64,000 nucleotides of DNA from Atherix ibis (GCA_958298945.1 OY282606.1:59967920-60031919); one strand, 5' to 3'. Positions 49,853 to 59,610 are shown, counted from the first letter of the stretch. Numbers and translations are program-made. Notes: generated by a model not told the origin, from the letters alone.

Positions 49853-50110
49853 ACTATATTTTAGATATTTTTCTTCACTATAAAATAAATTTTAAACTAC
49901 CAAAATAAAAAAACTAGTTTTTTCTTTCAAATGCTATTTCTATACTATATACCGCAATAGTTAGACAAAATTATAATGCCTGGGTCTCTAATGGTTTTAA
50001 TAGAATTCCTTGATATTTGTCGGATTGAAGAGAATTTTTGAGTCTCTGCAATGATAAGTAGAGTACACGAAAATTTACTATCTTTGAATACATTAAATTC
50101 AACCATCTTG
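49853..50110. repeat. Dispersed repeat unit B
   Basis: Two pieces match the right-hand repeat D in opposite orientation. 49854-49938 matches 58468-58575 with indels, and 49953-50108 matches 59446-59610 closely. In D these pieces lie about 900 bp apart, whereas here they are adjacent, so B is either an internally deleted copy or spans a head-to-tail junction of a tandem arrangement. Confidence 0.75.
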
Positions 50111-50273
50111 CCCCGGACACAATTATAATATAATATAAACAAATAGTTAATAGTTTTTATTATAACTCCAATGTTTTTTTTTCTATTTTCGTACACTACT
50201 AAAAACCAACCTAGCCGCTTTTATCAGTTTAATCATGATTCCAAACACTATTTATTGTGTATAGTAACACAAT

Positions 50274-50375
50274 AAATATAATTATGATAAATTGAATCAA
50301 ATTGGGTTTTTTATTACAGATTTCATATAATCTGTAATAAAAAACCATTTGATTTAATTTATCATAATTATATTT
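50274..50375. repeat. Long hairpin, 47-49-bp arms, 6-nt loop
   Basis: 50274-50322 and 50329-50375 are reverse complements except for one G/A difference (a G:U pair in RNA) and a 2-base bulge. As RNA it would form a stem of about 47 bp. It lies between repeat units B and C. No terminal motif or target duplication was identified. Confidence 0.92.
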
Positions 50376-50904
50376 CAGATTATATTTGCCCGAATATTTA
50401 TTTATTAAATATTAATATTATTTAAAAATATTTTTAAACTTTTAGAATCCAAAATTTTCTCACAAATTATAAAAAAATAGCTTACACATTGTGTATGTTA
50501 AAAAACTTTATTTATTAAAATTGATGGAAAAGTTTCGTTATAGTTTATAATAATTAAAATAGAAATGTATTATACTATGAATTTATCTCAAAAATATTGA
50601 GATAATTACAATACCGTAGAACTTTATTGACTTCTCGTTGAGACTTTGTGCTAATGTATAAAGGTTGTCACGATGAGTGCTTCAATATGGGGGTTTTATC
50701 AATAGGATTTGTTTTCATTTGACAGTTTTACCCAGTATATCCATTTCTTCGTGGATAGTCTCACGTTTGAATAACGTTTCCAAATTATTAAAAAAAAACA
50801 ATCATTGAACCAAAAAATGAAAAAAATATTGTAAATAAATTGTTACTTTCGGTGTGAAACAAATCGATAAGATATATTAAAGATACCATTCTATTCGTAT
50901 AAAT

Positions 50905-51250
50905 GCATTGTTTAATGTGGTTTGCGCGGCATTTGCATTATCAGGCCCAATTTCGTTCAAAAGATAAATGCGACAGATTGTATTTGTTCAAAAACGTGGA
51001 AGAAATAGTTCTGGACGATATGTGGCTCCAGTAAGATGAACCTATGATTTTACAACAATGTGACTTCATGCAATTTATCCGTCAATTGGCATCTAAAATA
51101 TAATATCACTGTATGCTGACAAATGCTTGGAAGCCAATATTGAGCGAGTTATAGCTGAGAAAGAACTGGATTTACTCGAAAAGTGGGCAAAAATTGTGCC
51201 GATCGGATGAGCTTTGTCAATAAGAGCTTAATTCGACAATTTAATTTTTT
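50905..51250 (+). pseudogene. Mariner-like transposase, C-terminal half
   Basis: Plus-strand frames carry blocks in the order expected for the CDLT-type mariner-like family: a degraded CGL...IIGPYFFE block near 50930, KCDRLYLFKNVEEIVLDDMW near 50970-51030 (the residues just before the second catalytic aspartate), ANIERVIAEKELDLLEK near 51140-51185 and a terminal CADRMSFVNKS near 51200-51230. The part with the second and third catalytic residues is unreadable. The last 40 bases also occur in the inverted repeat copy at 59380-59431, so that repeat includes the transposase end. Confidence 0.65.
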
Positions 51251-51990
51251 GTTCTAATTATTAAGAAGACTAAGAAAATTTTTGGAAGAAATTTTCTTTG
51301 AAAAATACTCGAGATTTAAATAAAAAGTCCCAAATATTTACAATTAAATTTAGTTACTTTGAAAATTTATAAATTTATATAAAGGATATAAGGGAGAGCA
51401 AAATTTTTCTTTGCTGAAATTGATTTCCATCATAAGAATTTTAGGTAGCTGCAAGCAAATTATCATTATCCAATGTTACAAAATATTCTCTTGAAAAGAA
51501 TAAGAAAATCTTTATAATAAATATACTTTGAATATTGATAAATAGAAGTATGGACATACCCCGGATACGTCAATAGGTGGATTCGAACTTAAGAATGTTG
51601 CATACTATACGCAAACATCCCAGTATCGCCAAATCAGAGCAGTAGAGTATTAAAAATCTATTATTTGATACTTCTATGTAGTTATATGATATACTAAATT
51701 AATCACTATTTAAATACAATATAATAATAAAAGGTTATTTTATAATTTTAGATAAATTGTAGCCAAATTTGTGTTGCTGATTCCTATACTAAAAGAAGCG
51801 TGTTGAGCTATTTTTTCAGATTGGAATCAGGAGAAATAAGTCATTATTAATGAATATTGAAATCGGTTATAAAAATATTTTATAAGAATCTTATAATTTA
51901 AGAAAAGTGAAATCATTAGAAAAAAAGGGAATCTAACTTAAAATAATTGTAACTTTAATTTAGAGCATAATTGAAAATTTATCCTGATAT
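51189..51990. repeat. Inverted repeat, left arm part 1 (unit C)
   Basis: Matches 58830-59431 in opposite orientation at roughly 85-90% by eye, for example the block GCCGATCGGATGAGCTTTGT and the block TTCTCTTGAAAAGAA. The left arm holds about 175 extra bases (about 51612-51785) absent from the right arm. The arm begins with the tail of the mariner-like transposase at 50905-51250. Confidence 0.85.
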
Positions 51991-52085
51991 TCTTTACTGG
52001 CAATTTTAAATACTCTTAAAAAAGTTTAGGGTGATTTTTTGATTCTATGAATTTTTAATTTGCAAGGCCCTGAATAACAATTTTA

Positions 52086-52090
52086 GATAC
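52086..52090. repeat. Target site duplication GATAC, left
   Basis: The five bases GATAC directly precede the left LTR and recur directly after the right LTR at 56857-56861. Five bases is normal for integration by a Ty3/gypsy integrase. Confidence 0.93.
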
Positions 52091-52261
52091 TGTAATATGC
52101 AAGCGAATTAATAAAATAACATATTATTTAAGTATAAAATTATTAGCTTTATTAATATAATTTTTTTTTAATAATGAACGTCAGCTATCACATGCAGCAA
52201 TGTTGCCCTTCTCATGGCCATCTCATTTTTTTGATGACATTGCTTCTAATGTCACATTACA
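52091..52261 (-). repeat. 3' LTR, 171 bp
   Basis: Begins TGTAATATGC and ends CACATTACA, with 6-bp inverted ends. An AATAAA signal is present on the minus strand. It has nine T in a row where the other LTR has eight. Confidence 0.95.
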
Positions 52262-52277
52262 CGCTTTTTTCTTTAAG
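52262..52277 (-). other. Polypurine tract
   Basis: On the minus strand the bases just upstream of the 3' LTR read AAAGAAAAAAGCG, a purine run that would prime plus-strand DNA synthesis. Confidence 0.75.
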
Positions 52278-52426
52278 TCTAAATTAGTAACAATAATAAT
52301 TTGGACTAGGCTACTCCTAATAACTTTTACAATTTTCACCAGTCATATCTTTGCGGTGGTCTTACAGTACGAACACTGCGCGTTCTATAACTGTCCTGAA
52401 CCACTGGTTCTGGAACGACTTCTGCA

Positions 52427-55400
52427 TCACTGCCCATAATTTGCATCTGAATCATCAATTCGAGCAGTTTCAAATTCCGAAGACGAATTATGATAATCGT
52501 CAATTTCCACCTCTACTGGAAGCTCTGGTTTATCCGCAATTACAATATTCATAGGAGTTTTGCCATTCTGATTATCGCCAACATTTGACTCACCGAGATC
52601 AACTGGCTTTGCGATTTCAATTTCTGGCAAATTGTGCAAGTACCCTGTCTTAACATTTTCTTCAAAAACTAGATCACTAGCGCTAAAATCCTTATTCTTC
52701 GTTTTGGCAATGAACCTACGATTACGTCTAAAATGATTGTCGAATGAATCCTTAATAATATACGAGCGGTCGTTAACTATTCCAACAATTGTTCCGTAAT
52801 GCCATTCTTTTCCATTCTTTTTGAAAATTACTAAATCGCTCAGGCTTAATGCCGGCAACGACTTTACGTTCCGATCATAGTAATACTTTTGTTTTTCCTT
52901 TTTCTTGTCAATTTTTTTTTGAATAATTTCTTCATTGATATTGTTTCTGATCAGTAATTGTTCCGATACTGGCAATTTTGTTTTGACCAATCTTCCGAAG
53001 AATAATTCCGATGGAGTAAGTTGCATGCTTGCGACAGGTGTGGTGTTATATTCCATGATTCTGTATTGAAACTGATCCACGCTGTTAGTCTCATAACAAC
53101 GCTTCAAAATGTTCCTTGCAATGGCGACTCCTTTCTCAGCCAGCCCATTGCTTTGTGGATATCGAGGACTCGAATATTTGAATTGCACATTAAATTTCCG
53201 TGCAAACTTTTCGAACTCTGCTGAGTTGAACGGAACGTTATCACTTTTTATTATCGATGGATATCCGATTATGTTGAAAATAGAACAAAAGATATCGATA
53301 ATATGCCCAGAAGTTTTGTTATTTACTTTAGTCGCAACTAAGAAATTTGAATATGCATCAAAAATTGAGATGAAATCACGACCCGCATATTCAAACAAGT
53401 CCATAGAAGCAATGTGATATGGATATTTTGGATTAACTTCTTGAACCAATGGTTCCTTTTGATTGTTTCGTTTAAATTTTTCACACACATTACATGACAC
53501 AATCATGTCTTTAATTTGTGCATTCATTCCAGGCCAAAAGTATAACATTCTGGCTCTTGCAAGTGTTTTTTCGATTCCAAGATGTGGTGCATGCAACCAT
53601 TTTGTCATTTTTCCTTGAAATCCCGTTGGAATCACCAGTCTATGATTTCTGAACAGTAGTCCGTTTTCAAAGTGGAGTTCCGATTTAAGTTTTTGAAATT
53701 CCCGACAAAAATCATTCAGAGTTCGATACTCAGGCCAACCATTTCTTACGTATTCACACACGCATTTAAGGTTTTCATCCGATTCCAGTATCTGTTTGTA
53801 GTAATCGTAATTATCCTTTGACACACAAGCAGATCGGGTTACTGTGTGAATGACTCCACTCAATTCCGTTTCCTCCGAGATCGTGGCCAACTGAGCACGA
53901 GAGAGACAATCGGCTACCAACATGCTTTTTCCCGGTTTGAAAACAATGTCCATTTTCGAATATTTCAGTAGCATCATGAACATTCGCTGCAATCTTGGCG
54001 TTACAGCGTCAATATCGCGTAAATTCAATGTTTCCAGCGGCTTGTGATCACTCTCAACAGTGAAATCACGCCCATAAATGAAATGATGGAAACGTTTACA
54101 TGCAAAAACCACAGCCAGAAGTTCTTTTTCAATTTGCGTCCATCTCTGTTCACATTTGCTAAGAGTTCGAGAAGCAAATGCAATCGGATAACCATCTTGC
54201 ATCAAAACTGATCCAAGTCCATCTTTCGATGCATCAGTCTGAATAACAACTGGCTTTTCCGGGTCATATGCCTTTAAAATTGGGTCCGATGTAATGATTT
54301 TTACTAAATTCTCAAGTTCCGCCTCATGTTTTTCCGTCCATTCAAAAGGAATGTCTTTTCCGGTTAATCTTCTTAGTTCTGCTGTCAGCTTGGACAGGTT
54401 TGGAATAAACTTTGCCAAATACTTGCAAAGACCCAACAAGCGCATTACACCATGTTTATCGGTTGGTTTTTTAAGCTTTAGAATCGCTTCAATGTGCTTG
54501 TCAACCGGTTTTATTTTACCATCCAATAAGATATGACCCATGAATTTTACTTCCGATTTACGATATTGCATTTTTTCCAAGTTAAATTTAACATTATTCA
54601 CGCGTGCACGCTCAAGAACAATTGCCAAAATTTTATCATGTTCCTCTTCGTTCGATGCTAGGATTCCAATATCATCGAAGTAAACAAAGACGCCAGGTAT
54701 GTCACCGAATATCTGTATCATACGTCTTTGAAAAATTTCCGGTGAAACGTTCAATCCAAAAGCAAGTCTTTCGAATTTGTAACGACCAAAGGGTGTCATG
54801 AACGTTGTCAGTTCTGAACTCTTTTCGTCCAATTCCAATTGCCAAAATCCATTTGAACAATCCAAAACCGTGAATAATTTTTTGTTAGCTAATTCCGAAG
54901 TAAAATTATTGATGGTTGGAATCAAAAAATGTTCGCGCTTAAGGCACTTATTAAGTGGTTTTGGATCCAAGCAAATCCGTAAATCACCATTTGGTTTTTC
55001 CACCACTTGTAAATTGTTAACCCAGTCTGTTGGGTAAGACACCGGTGAAATGATTCCATTTTTAACCATCTCATCAAGTTTTGGCTTGAGTTTTTTAACT
55101 ATTGTGTCCGGGAAACGTTTACGATAATGCACGACTGGCTTTGCATTTTCTTGTAAGTGTATGGTAATTTTTCCAGGAATTTTTCCAAGTCCAGTGAATA
55201 CATCGTTATTTTCACTTACAAATCTTTCCTGTTTATCCAAGAATTCAATCGAGTCAATATCCAATCGCTTAATCAGTTCAAACTCAATGCATGTATCAAG
55301 TCCGAGTATCGGTTCAAATGCGTTATCAACGACTACAAATTCCGCTAATCTTTCCATATTAGATTTCGAATCAATAAATTTAATTTCGACAATACCAAAA

Positions 55401-56596
55401 ATGTTAACTTTATTATTACTATAATCAAATACATGAAAGTCATTTTGCTCATGGCTCATTTTTAATTTTAATTCCTTGACAATTTTCAATGGAACACAGT
55501 TGACGTCCGCTCCTGTATCGATTTTGAATTTAACTAGCTTATTCCCTATTCGGTATGCCTTAGTCCAACGTGTCTTTTGTCGTCCCAATGAATTTATTCT
55601 AAACATATGATTCTTAACATTAAGTAACTTAGTCGTTAATTTCCGGTGTATTTTAGTCGTTTTACCTGATAGCGAACTCCAGTGAACATTGTCAATCCGT
55701 GATTTTCCATTTGCATTCGATTCCGATGTAGTTGCGCCCGACTTGTTCGTCTTGTTTGTTTTGCGACACATCCGACGAAAATGACCTTTTTTTCCGCATT
55801 GGCACGTGAAATCCCTGGCTGGACACTTGCTTTTGTGATCTGGTTTCCAATCACCACCACAGTTGAAGCAAAAACGCCTATTGGTTGCATTAATTGCGTT
55901 AATTGAATCGATTTCTTTGTTTTCCACCAATGACAGCGCTGAGATCGTTTGTTTTGATGCCAAAATTCCCTTGTTAACATTTGCCGATTCGAATGTTTTG
56001 CAAATGTCGATCACTCGGTCCAATTTTTCGTCACGTCCATCTAGCAACTTGAGTTGCAGTTTCTTGTCGAAAACCCCAGTGATAATACGATCACGCAACA
56101 TTCGATCTTCGTACGATTTCCCTTCAATTTCGAAGTCACAACGTTCTATTTGAGCACGAAGCTCAGTTAAAAATTCACTGAACGGTTGACGTTCCTTTTG
56201 CATCATGTTATTAAATATGTACGATTCCATTGTCACATTCTTTTGTGGCAAACAATGATAATCAAATGCCGTCAAAACATCGTCCAATGTACGCTGTGTT
56301 GTTACATCTTCCGTGTGCTCTGCTACATCGCCATCTGCTGGTACCACTCGTTGTGTTGTGACTGTACCCAGCAATGAATTTTGCGAACCATCATTTGGAA
56401 ACAACGTGTTGTAAATGTTTGCACCTTTTGTTCCGATTAACCATAGAAAAATTGAAATTTTCTTTACTTCCGACTTAGTCTCTTTGTCGTTTGCTATCAT
56501 GTAGATGCGAAAATCTCGTTTCCAATTTTTCCAATCCGATGACAAATTTGAACAATCCAGCTCTCGCAAATTTTTCCGTGTATCACCCATTTTCAA
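52427..56596 (-). CDS. Gag-Pol polyprotein of Ty3/gypsy retrotransposon
   Basis: One uninterrupted frame of 1389 residues starts 90 bases inside the 5' LTR. The order is Gag, with two cysteine-histidine zinc knuckles (about residues 243-277); aspartic protease with DTGAD at 360-364; reverse transcriptase (about 485-690) with YFDD at 639-642; RNase H (about 780-900) with D788, a glutamate in EKELLA (823-825) and D850; and integrase. The integrase has the zinc motif H1002, H1005, C1035, C1038 and catalytic D1066, D1119, E1154. No frameshift separates gag and pol, so processing must rely on the protease. The order RT-RNase H-integrase defines Ty3/gypsy. No envelope ORF or chromodomain is seen. 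The gene is intact and looks functional, though untested. Confidence 0.97.
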   Translation of the reverse strand: MKMGDTRKNLRELDCSNLSSDWKNWKRDFRIYMIANDKETKSEVKKISIFLWLIGTKGANIYNTLFPNDGSQNSLLGTVTTQRVVPADGDVAEHTEDVTTQRTLDDVLTAFDYHCLPQKNVTMESYIFNNMMQKERQPFSEFLTELRAQIERCDFEIEGKSYEDRMLRDRIITGVFDKKLQLKLLDGRDEKLDRVIDICKTFESANVNKGILASKQTISALSLVENKEIDSINAINATNRRFCFNCGGDWKPDHKSKCPARDFTCQCGKKGHFRRMCRKTNKTNKSGATTSESNANGKSRIDNVHWSSLSGKTTKIHRKLTTKLLNVKNHMFRINSLGRQKTRWTKAYRIGNKLVKFKIDTGADVNCVPLKIVKELKLKMSHEQNDFHVFDYSNNKVNIFGIVEIKFIDSKSNMERLAEFVVVDNAFEPILGLDTCIEFELIKRLDIDSIEFLDKQERFVSENNDVFTGLGKIPGKITIHLQENAKPVVHYRKRFPDTIVKKLKPKLDEMVKNGIISPVSYPTDWVNNLQVVEKPNGDLRICLDPKPLNKCLKREHFLIPTINNFTSELANKKLFTVLDCSNGFWQLELDEKSSELTTFMTPFGRYKFERLAFGLNVSPEIFQRRMIQIFGDIPGVFVYFDDIGILASNEEEHDKILAIVLERARVNNVKFNLEKMQYRKSEVKFMGHILLDGKIKPVDKHIEAILKLKKPTDKHGVMRLLGLCKYLAKFIPNLSKLTAELRRLTGKDIPFEWTEKHEAELENLVKIITSDPILKAYDPEKPVVIQTDASKDGLGSVLMQDGYPIAFASRTLSKCEQRWTQIEKELLAVVFACKRFHHFIYGRDFTVESDHKPLETLNLRDIDAVTPRLQRMFMMLLKYSKMDIVFKPGKSMLVADCLSRAQLATISEETELSGVIHTVTRSACVSKDNYDYYKQILESDENLKCVCEYVRNGWPEYRTLNDFCREFQKLKSELHFENGLLFRNHRLVIPTGFQGKMTKWLHAPHLGIEKTLARARMLYFWPGMNAQIKDMIVSCNVCEKFKRNNQKEPLVQEVNPKYPYHIASMDLFEYAGRDFISIFDAYSNFLVATKVNNKTSGHIIDIFCSIFNIIGYPSIIKSDNVPFNSAEFEKFARKFNVQFKYSSPRYPQSNGLAEKGVAIARNILKRCYETNSVDQFQYRIMEYNTTPVASMQLTPSELFFGRLVKTKLPVSEQLLIRNNINEEIIQKKIDKKKEKQKYYYDRNVKSLPALSLSDLVIFKKNGKEWHYGTIVGIVNDRSYIIKDSFDNHFRRNRRFIAKTKNKDFSASDLVFEENVKTGYLHNLPEIEIAKPVDLGESNVGDNQNGKTPMNIVIADKPELPVEVEIDDYHNSSSEFETARIDDSDANYGQ

Positions 56597-56674
56597 TGTG
56601 TTCCGATGAAATTGGCAAAAATATCCGATAAATTAATTAAATCCGTGAAACTTCGCGAGAATTTTATTTTTTAC

Positions 56675-56686
56675 CTTCTGACACCA
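56675..56686 (-). other. Primer binding site, tRNA-Leu type
   Basis: Directly adjoining the 5' LTR, the minus strand reads TGGTGTCAGAAG. This is complementary to the ...CTTCTGACA-CCA end known for some eukaryotic leucine tRNAs. The match stops after 12 bases. Position and the leading TGG are typical; the tRNA identity comes from memory of that 3' end. Confidence 0.75.
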
Positions 56687-56856
56687 TGTAATATGCAAGC
56701 GAAGTAATAAAATAACATATTATTTAAGTATAAAATTATTAGCTTTATTAATATAATTTTTTTTAATAATGAACGTCAGCTATCACATGCAGCAATGTTG
56801 CCCTTCTCATGGCCATCTCATTTTTTTGATGACATTGCTTCTAATGTCACATTACA
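56687..56856 (-). repeat. 5' LTR, 170 bp
   Basis: Nearly identical to the 3' LTR. The promoter and poly-A signals of the element should lie here; an AATAAA and TATA-like AT-rich DNA are present on the minus strand. Confidence 0.95.
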
Positions 56857-56861
56857 GATAC
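56857..56861. repeat. Target site duplication GATAC, right
   Basis: Partner of the GATAC at 52086-52090. Confidence 0.93.
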
Positions 56862-57117
56862 AATTTTCTAGAATGTAACTTTTAAAATTATTAAGAAAAA
56901 TAACTAAATTTTAATTATTGTAGTAAATAGATTTGTAGACGATTAATTTTACCACTATTATTTTCCTTATTAACATTTAATTGTAAATATTAGTTTCGCA
57001 AAATTTAACTGAAATATGAAATATTTATTGATCGAGTTTATTATAATTTTACTAATGAAAGCTTAATAGTGGCTATTTGGTTATATTATAAAATAATTTA
57101 TCTAAATGTATTTCGCT

Positions 57118-57366
57118 AATCAATTTCTTTTACTATAAATATGCTCGTTCAAAGAAGAAATTTTCGGTGATATATATTTTAGTGTAGAAGCTTACAAGCA
57201 TTTTAGCTTATTTCGTATCAATGTCCACTCTTAAGTATGTTCAAATCACATTTATTTCTTTAAATGGTAATATCAATTTCCTAGAATTGTGCTACTAAAT
57301 TTTTATCACCTTATTTACTTATTGTGGACAAACAAGTAGCACACTCCCTGTTCTAGACGATAGCAA
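57118..57366. repeat. Inverted repeat, left arm part 2 (unit C)
   Basis: Matches 58572-58825 in opposite orientation, for example CCCTGTTCTAGACGATAGCAA (in part) and AAGCTTACAAGCATTT. In the right arm this piece joins directly to the equivalent of part 1. In the left arm 100 bp (51991-52090) and 256 bp (56862-57117) of extra DNA plus the LTR element intervene. Confidence 0.85.
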
Positions 57367-58150
57367 TCTGTTCATACAAACCCATATAGCGTACGATAAC
57401 GACTCTACAAGTCTCTTTTATGAAATGCAACCCCCTAGATGAGTTTTGTCTGGCTTAGTATTTCTGGTCATAATCGCATCCATACCATTTTCACTTCTTC
57501 ACTTAATTCAGAAAGCGTTTGTACTTATTGAAATTTTCAGATTTGAATTCCAAATGGAAAACGCAATTGCCATAATATTTGAATAGCCATTGACATGTGG
57601 ACATGTTTGAAATGAAGATTGAGTTCGGTTTACCATATTTATGTTTTGATGGTCTAAGAATTCTGTCAAATTATTAAAAGATGGACACTGTAAACCGACG
57701 AAGGGTTGTTGTCCAATATCGAATATTACAGAAAGTTCTTGAATCGTGTAAAGAAGTTTTCATAATCGATTATGCCAACATACGAATAGCTGGTCGGAAG
57801 GGTTGTGTATCCTGCTGTTCAATCTAAATGTCCCAGGAGCCTTAGGACTTACTTTATTATGGCTATTGGGAATTCTTATTAAATCGTTCATTTTAGAATA
57901 TTGAGATTCATGAATATTTCGCATTCAAATTTGGTTTTGAGCAAATAGTTCATTCGAAACAATCTGAAAAGGCTTCATAATTAAACTAAGCAAACAAAAA
58001 TTTTCACTCTTATTCTCATCTCAAATAAATTCTGAACAAAAGAAATCAGTTACCCCAGGAAACGTTAGAAAATATTGTTCCTCTTCAGATTCGTATACCT
58101 TGTGCTATGCTAAATTCCTAAGTCACAATATCAACTAGGGAACAATGCTC
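57367..58150. other. Unique loop between the inverted arms
   Basis: About 780 bp that is not duplicated, slightly richer in GC than the flanks, with no recognised coding motif. A 22-base piece at 57554-57575 recurs inverted at 60512-60533. Confidence 0.6.
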
Positions 58151-59610
58151 GTTCATAAAAGAATCTTAGACGGTTGCTCCCATTCTTTTGTTAGAATTCG
58201 TAGATAAATCCTTATTGTAGAATAGAATTTCCTGAAATTAATTTATTACGATGAAATCACATTCTTTTCTGAATTGAAATATCTTCATAGGGCGTTACAC
58301 TGAACTGATTTATTTCGTTAAAAAAGTACAAGAACCTCGATATCTAATCTTCCAAAATAATGCGAATTACATTCGGAAAAAATTTTCAAACTATTTTTGA
58401 GGCTACTAAGATATTTACAAAATTCTATTATAATAAATTGACTTGAATTTTATTATTAAATCAAAATAGTAATATCATTTGAAAGAAAAAACTAGTTTAT
58501 TTTATTTTGTTAATTAATTCAAACTGATTTTTAATTCATCAAAATAGTGAAGAAAAATATCTAAAATATAATTGCTATCGTCTAGAACAGGGAGTATGCT
58601 ACTTATTTGTCCATACTAAGTAAATAAGGTGATAAAAATTTAGTACCACAATTCTAGGAAATGTATATTACCATATAAAGAAATAAATGTGATTTGAACA
58701 TACTTAAGAGTGAACATTGATACGAAATAAGCTCAAATGCTTGTAAGCTTCTACACTAAAATAAATATCAGCGAAAATTTCTTCGTTAAACGAGCATGTT
58801 TATAGTAAAAAGAAATTGATTTACGAATGTCAGGATGAATTTTCAATTATGCTCTAAATTCAATTTTAATATTATTTTAAGTTAGATTATCTATTTTTCT
58901 AATAATTTCGCTTTTCTTAAATTATAAGATCCTTATAAGATATTTTTATAATAACCGATTTAAATATTCACTGATAAAGACTTATTTATCCTGATTTCGA
59001 TCTGAAAAAATAGCTCAAAACGCTTCTTTTAGTAGAGGAACTATAGTATGCAACATTCTTAAGTTTGAATCCACCTAGTGACGTATCCGGGATATGCTTC
59101 ATATCCATACTTTTATTTACCAATATTCAAAGTATATTTAGTATAAAGATTTTTTTTTCTTTTCAAGAGAATATTTTGTAATATTGAATAATGATAAAAT
59201 TCTTATGATGGAAATCAAATTCAGAAAAGAAAAACTTTGCTCTCCCTTATATCGTTTATATGAATTTATAAATTTTCAAAGTAACTAAATTTAATTGTAA
59301 ATATTTGGGACTTTTTATTTAAATCTCTAGTCTTCCAAAAATTTTCTTAGTCTTCTTAATAATTAGAACAAAAAATTAAATTGTCGAATTAGGCTCTTGT
59401 TGACAAAGCTCATCCGATCGGCACAATTTTTGTTCTTCCATCCGAAGATGGTTGAATTTAATGTATTCAAAGATGGTAAATTTTCGTGTACTCTACTTAT
59501 CATTGCACAGACTCAAAAATTCTCTTCAAGCTGACAAATATCAAGGAATTCTATTAAAACCATTAGAGACTCAGGGATTATAATTTTGTCTCACTTTTGC
59601 GGTATAGTAA
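58151..59610. repeat. Inverted repeat, right arm (unit D)
   Basis: This is the most complete copy of the dispersed repeat. Its parts match A (58151-58499), B (58468-58575 and 59446-59610) and C (58572-58825 and 58830-59431), all in opposite orientation. About 1080 bp found in the left complex between B and C, including the transposase relic and the long hairpin, are missing here and replaced by about 13 unrelated bases near 59432-59445. It lacks the LTR element, so it records the pre-insertion state. Confidence 0.85.

Larger units (their letters stand above)
52091..56856 (-). mobile_element. Complete young Ty3/gypsy LTR retrotransposon
   Basis: The element is 4766 bp and oriented on the minus strand. 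LTRs lie at 56687-56856 (5') and 52091-52261 (3'), both starting TGTAAT and ending ATTACA. They differ only by one T/G substitution and one base in a T run, so insertion is recent. Next to the 5' LTR is a primer site TGGTGTCAGAAG, and next to the 3' LTR a polypurine tract. One intact gag-pol ORF fills the interior and there is no env. The short LTRs, the CCHC spacing and the fused ORF suggest the Mag-type branch, as inference. It is inserted in the left arm of a large inverted repeat whose right arm lacks it. Confidence 0.95.

Noticed and set aside
53021..56377. Many plus-strand ORFs of 60-110 codons inside the gypsy element
   Set aside because: They are antisense shadows of the intact minus-strand gag-pol frame.
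52427..56596. Possible envelope-bearing errantivirus
   Set aside because: Only about 165 bp separate the pol stop from the 3' LTR, leaving no room for env, and no env-like frame is present.
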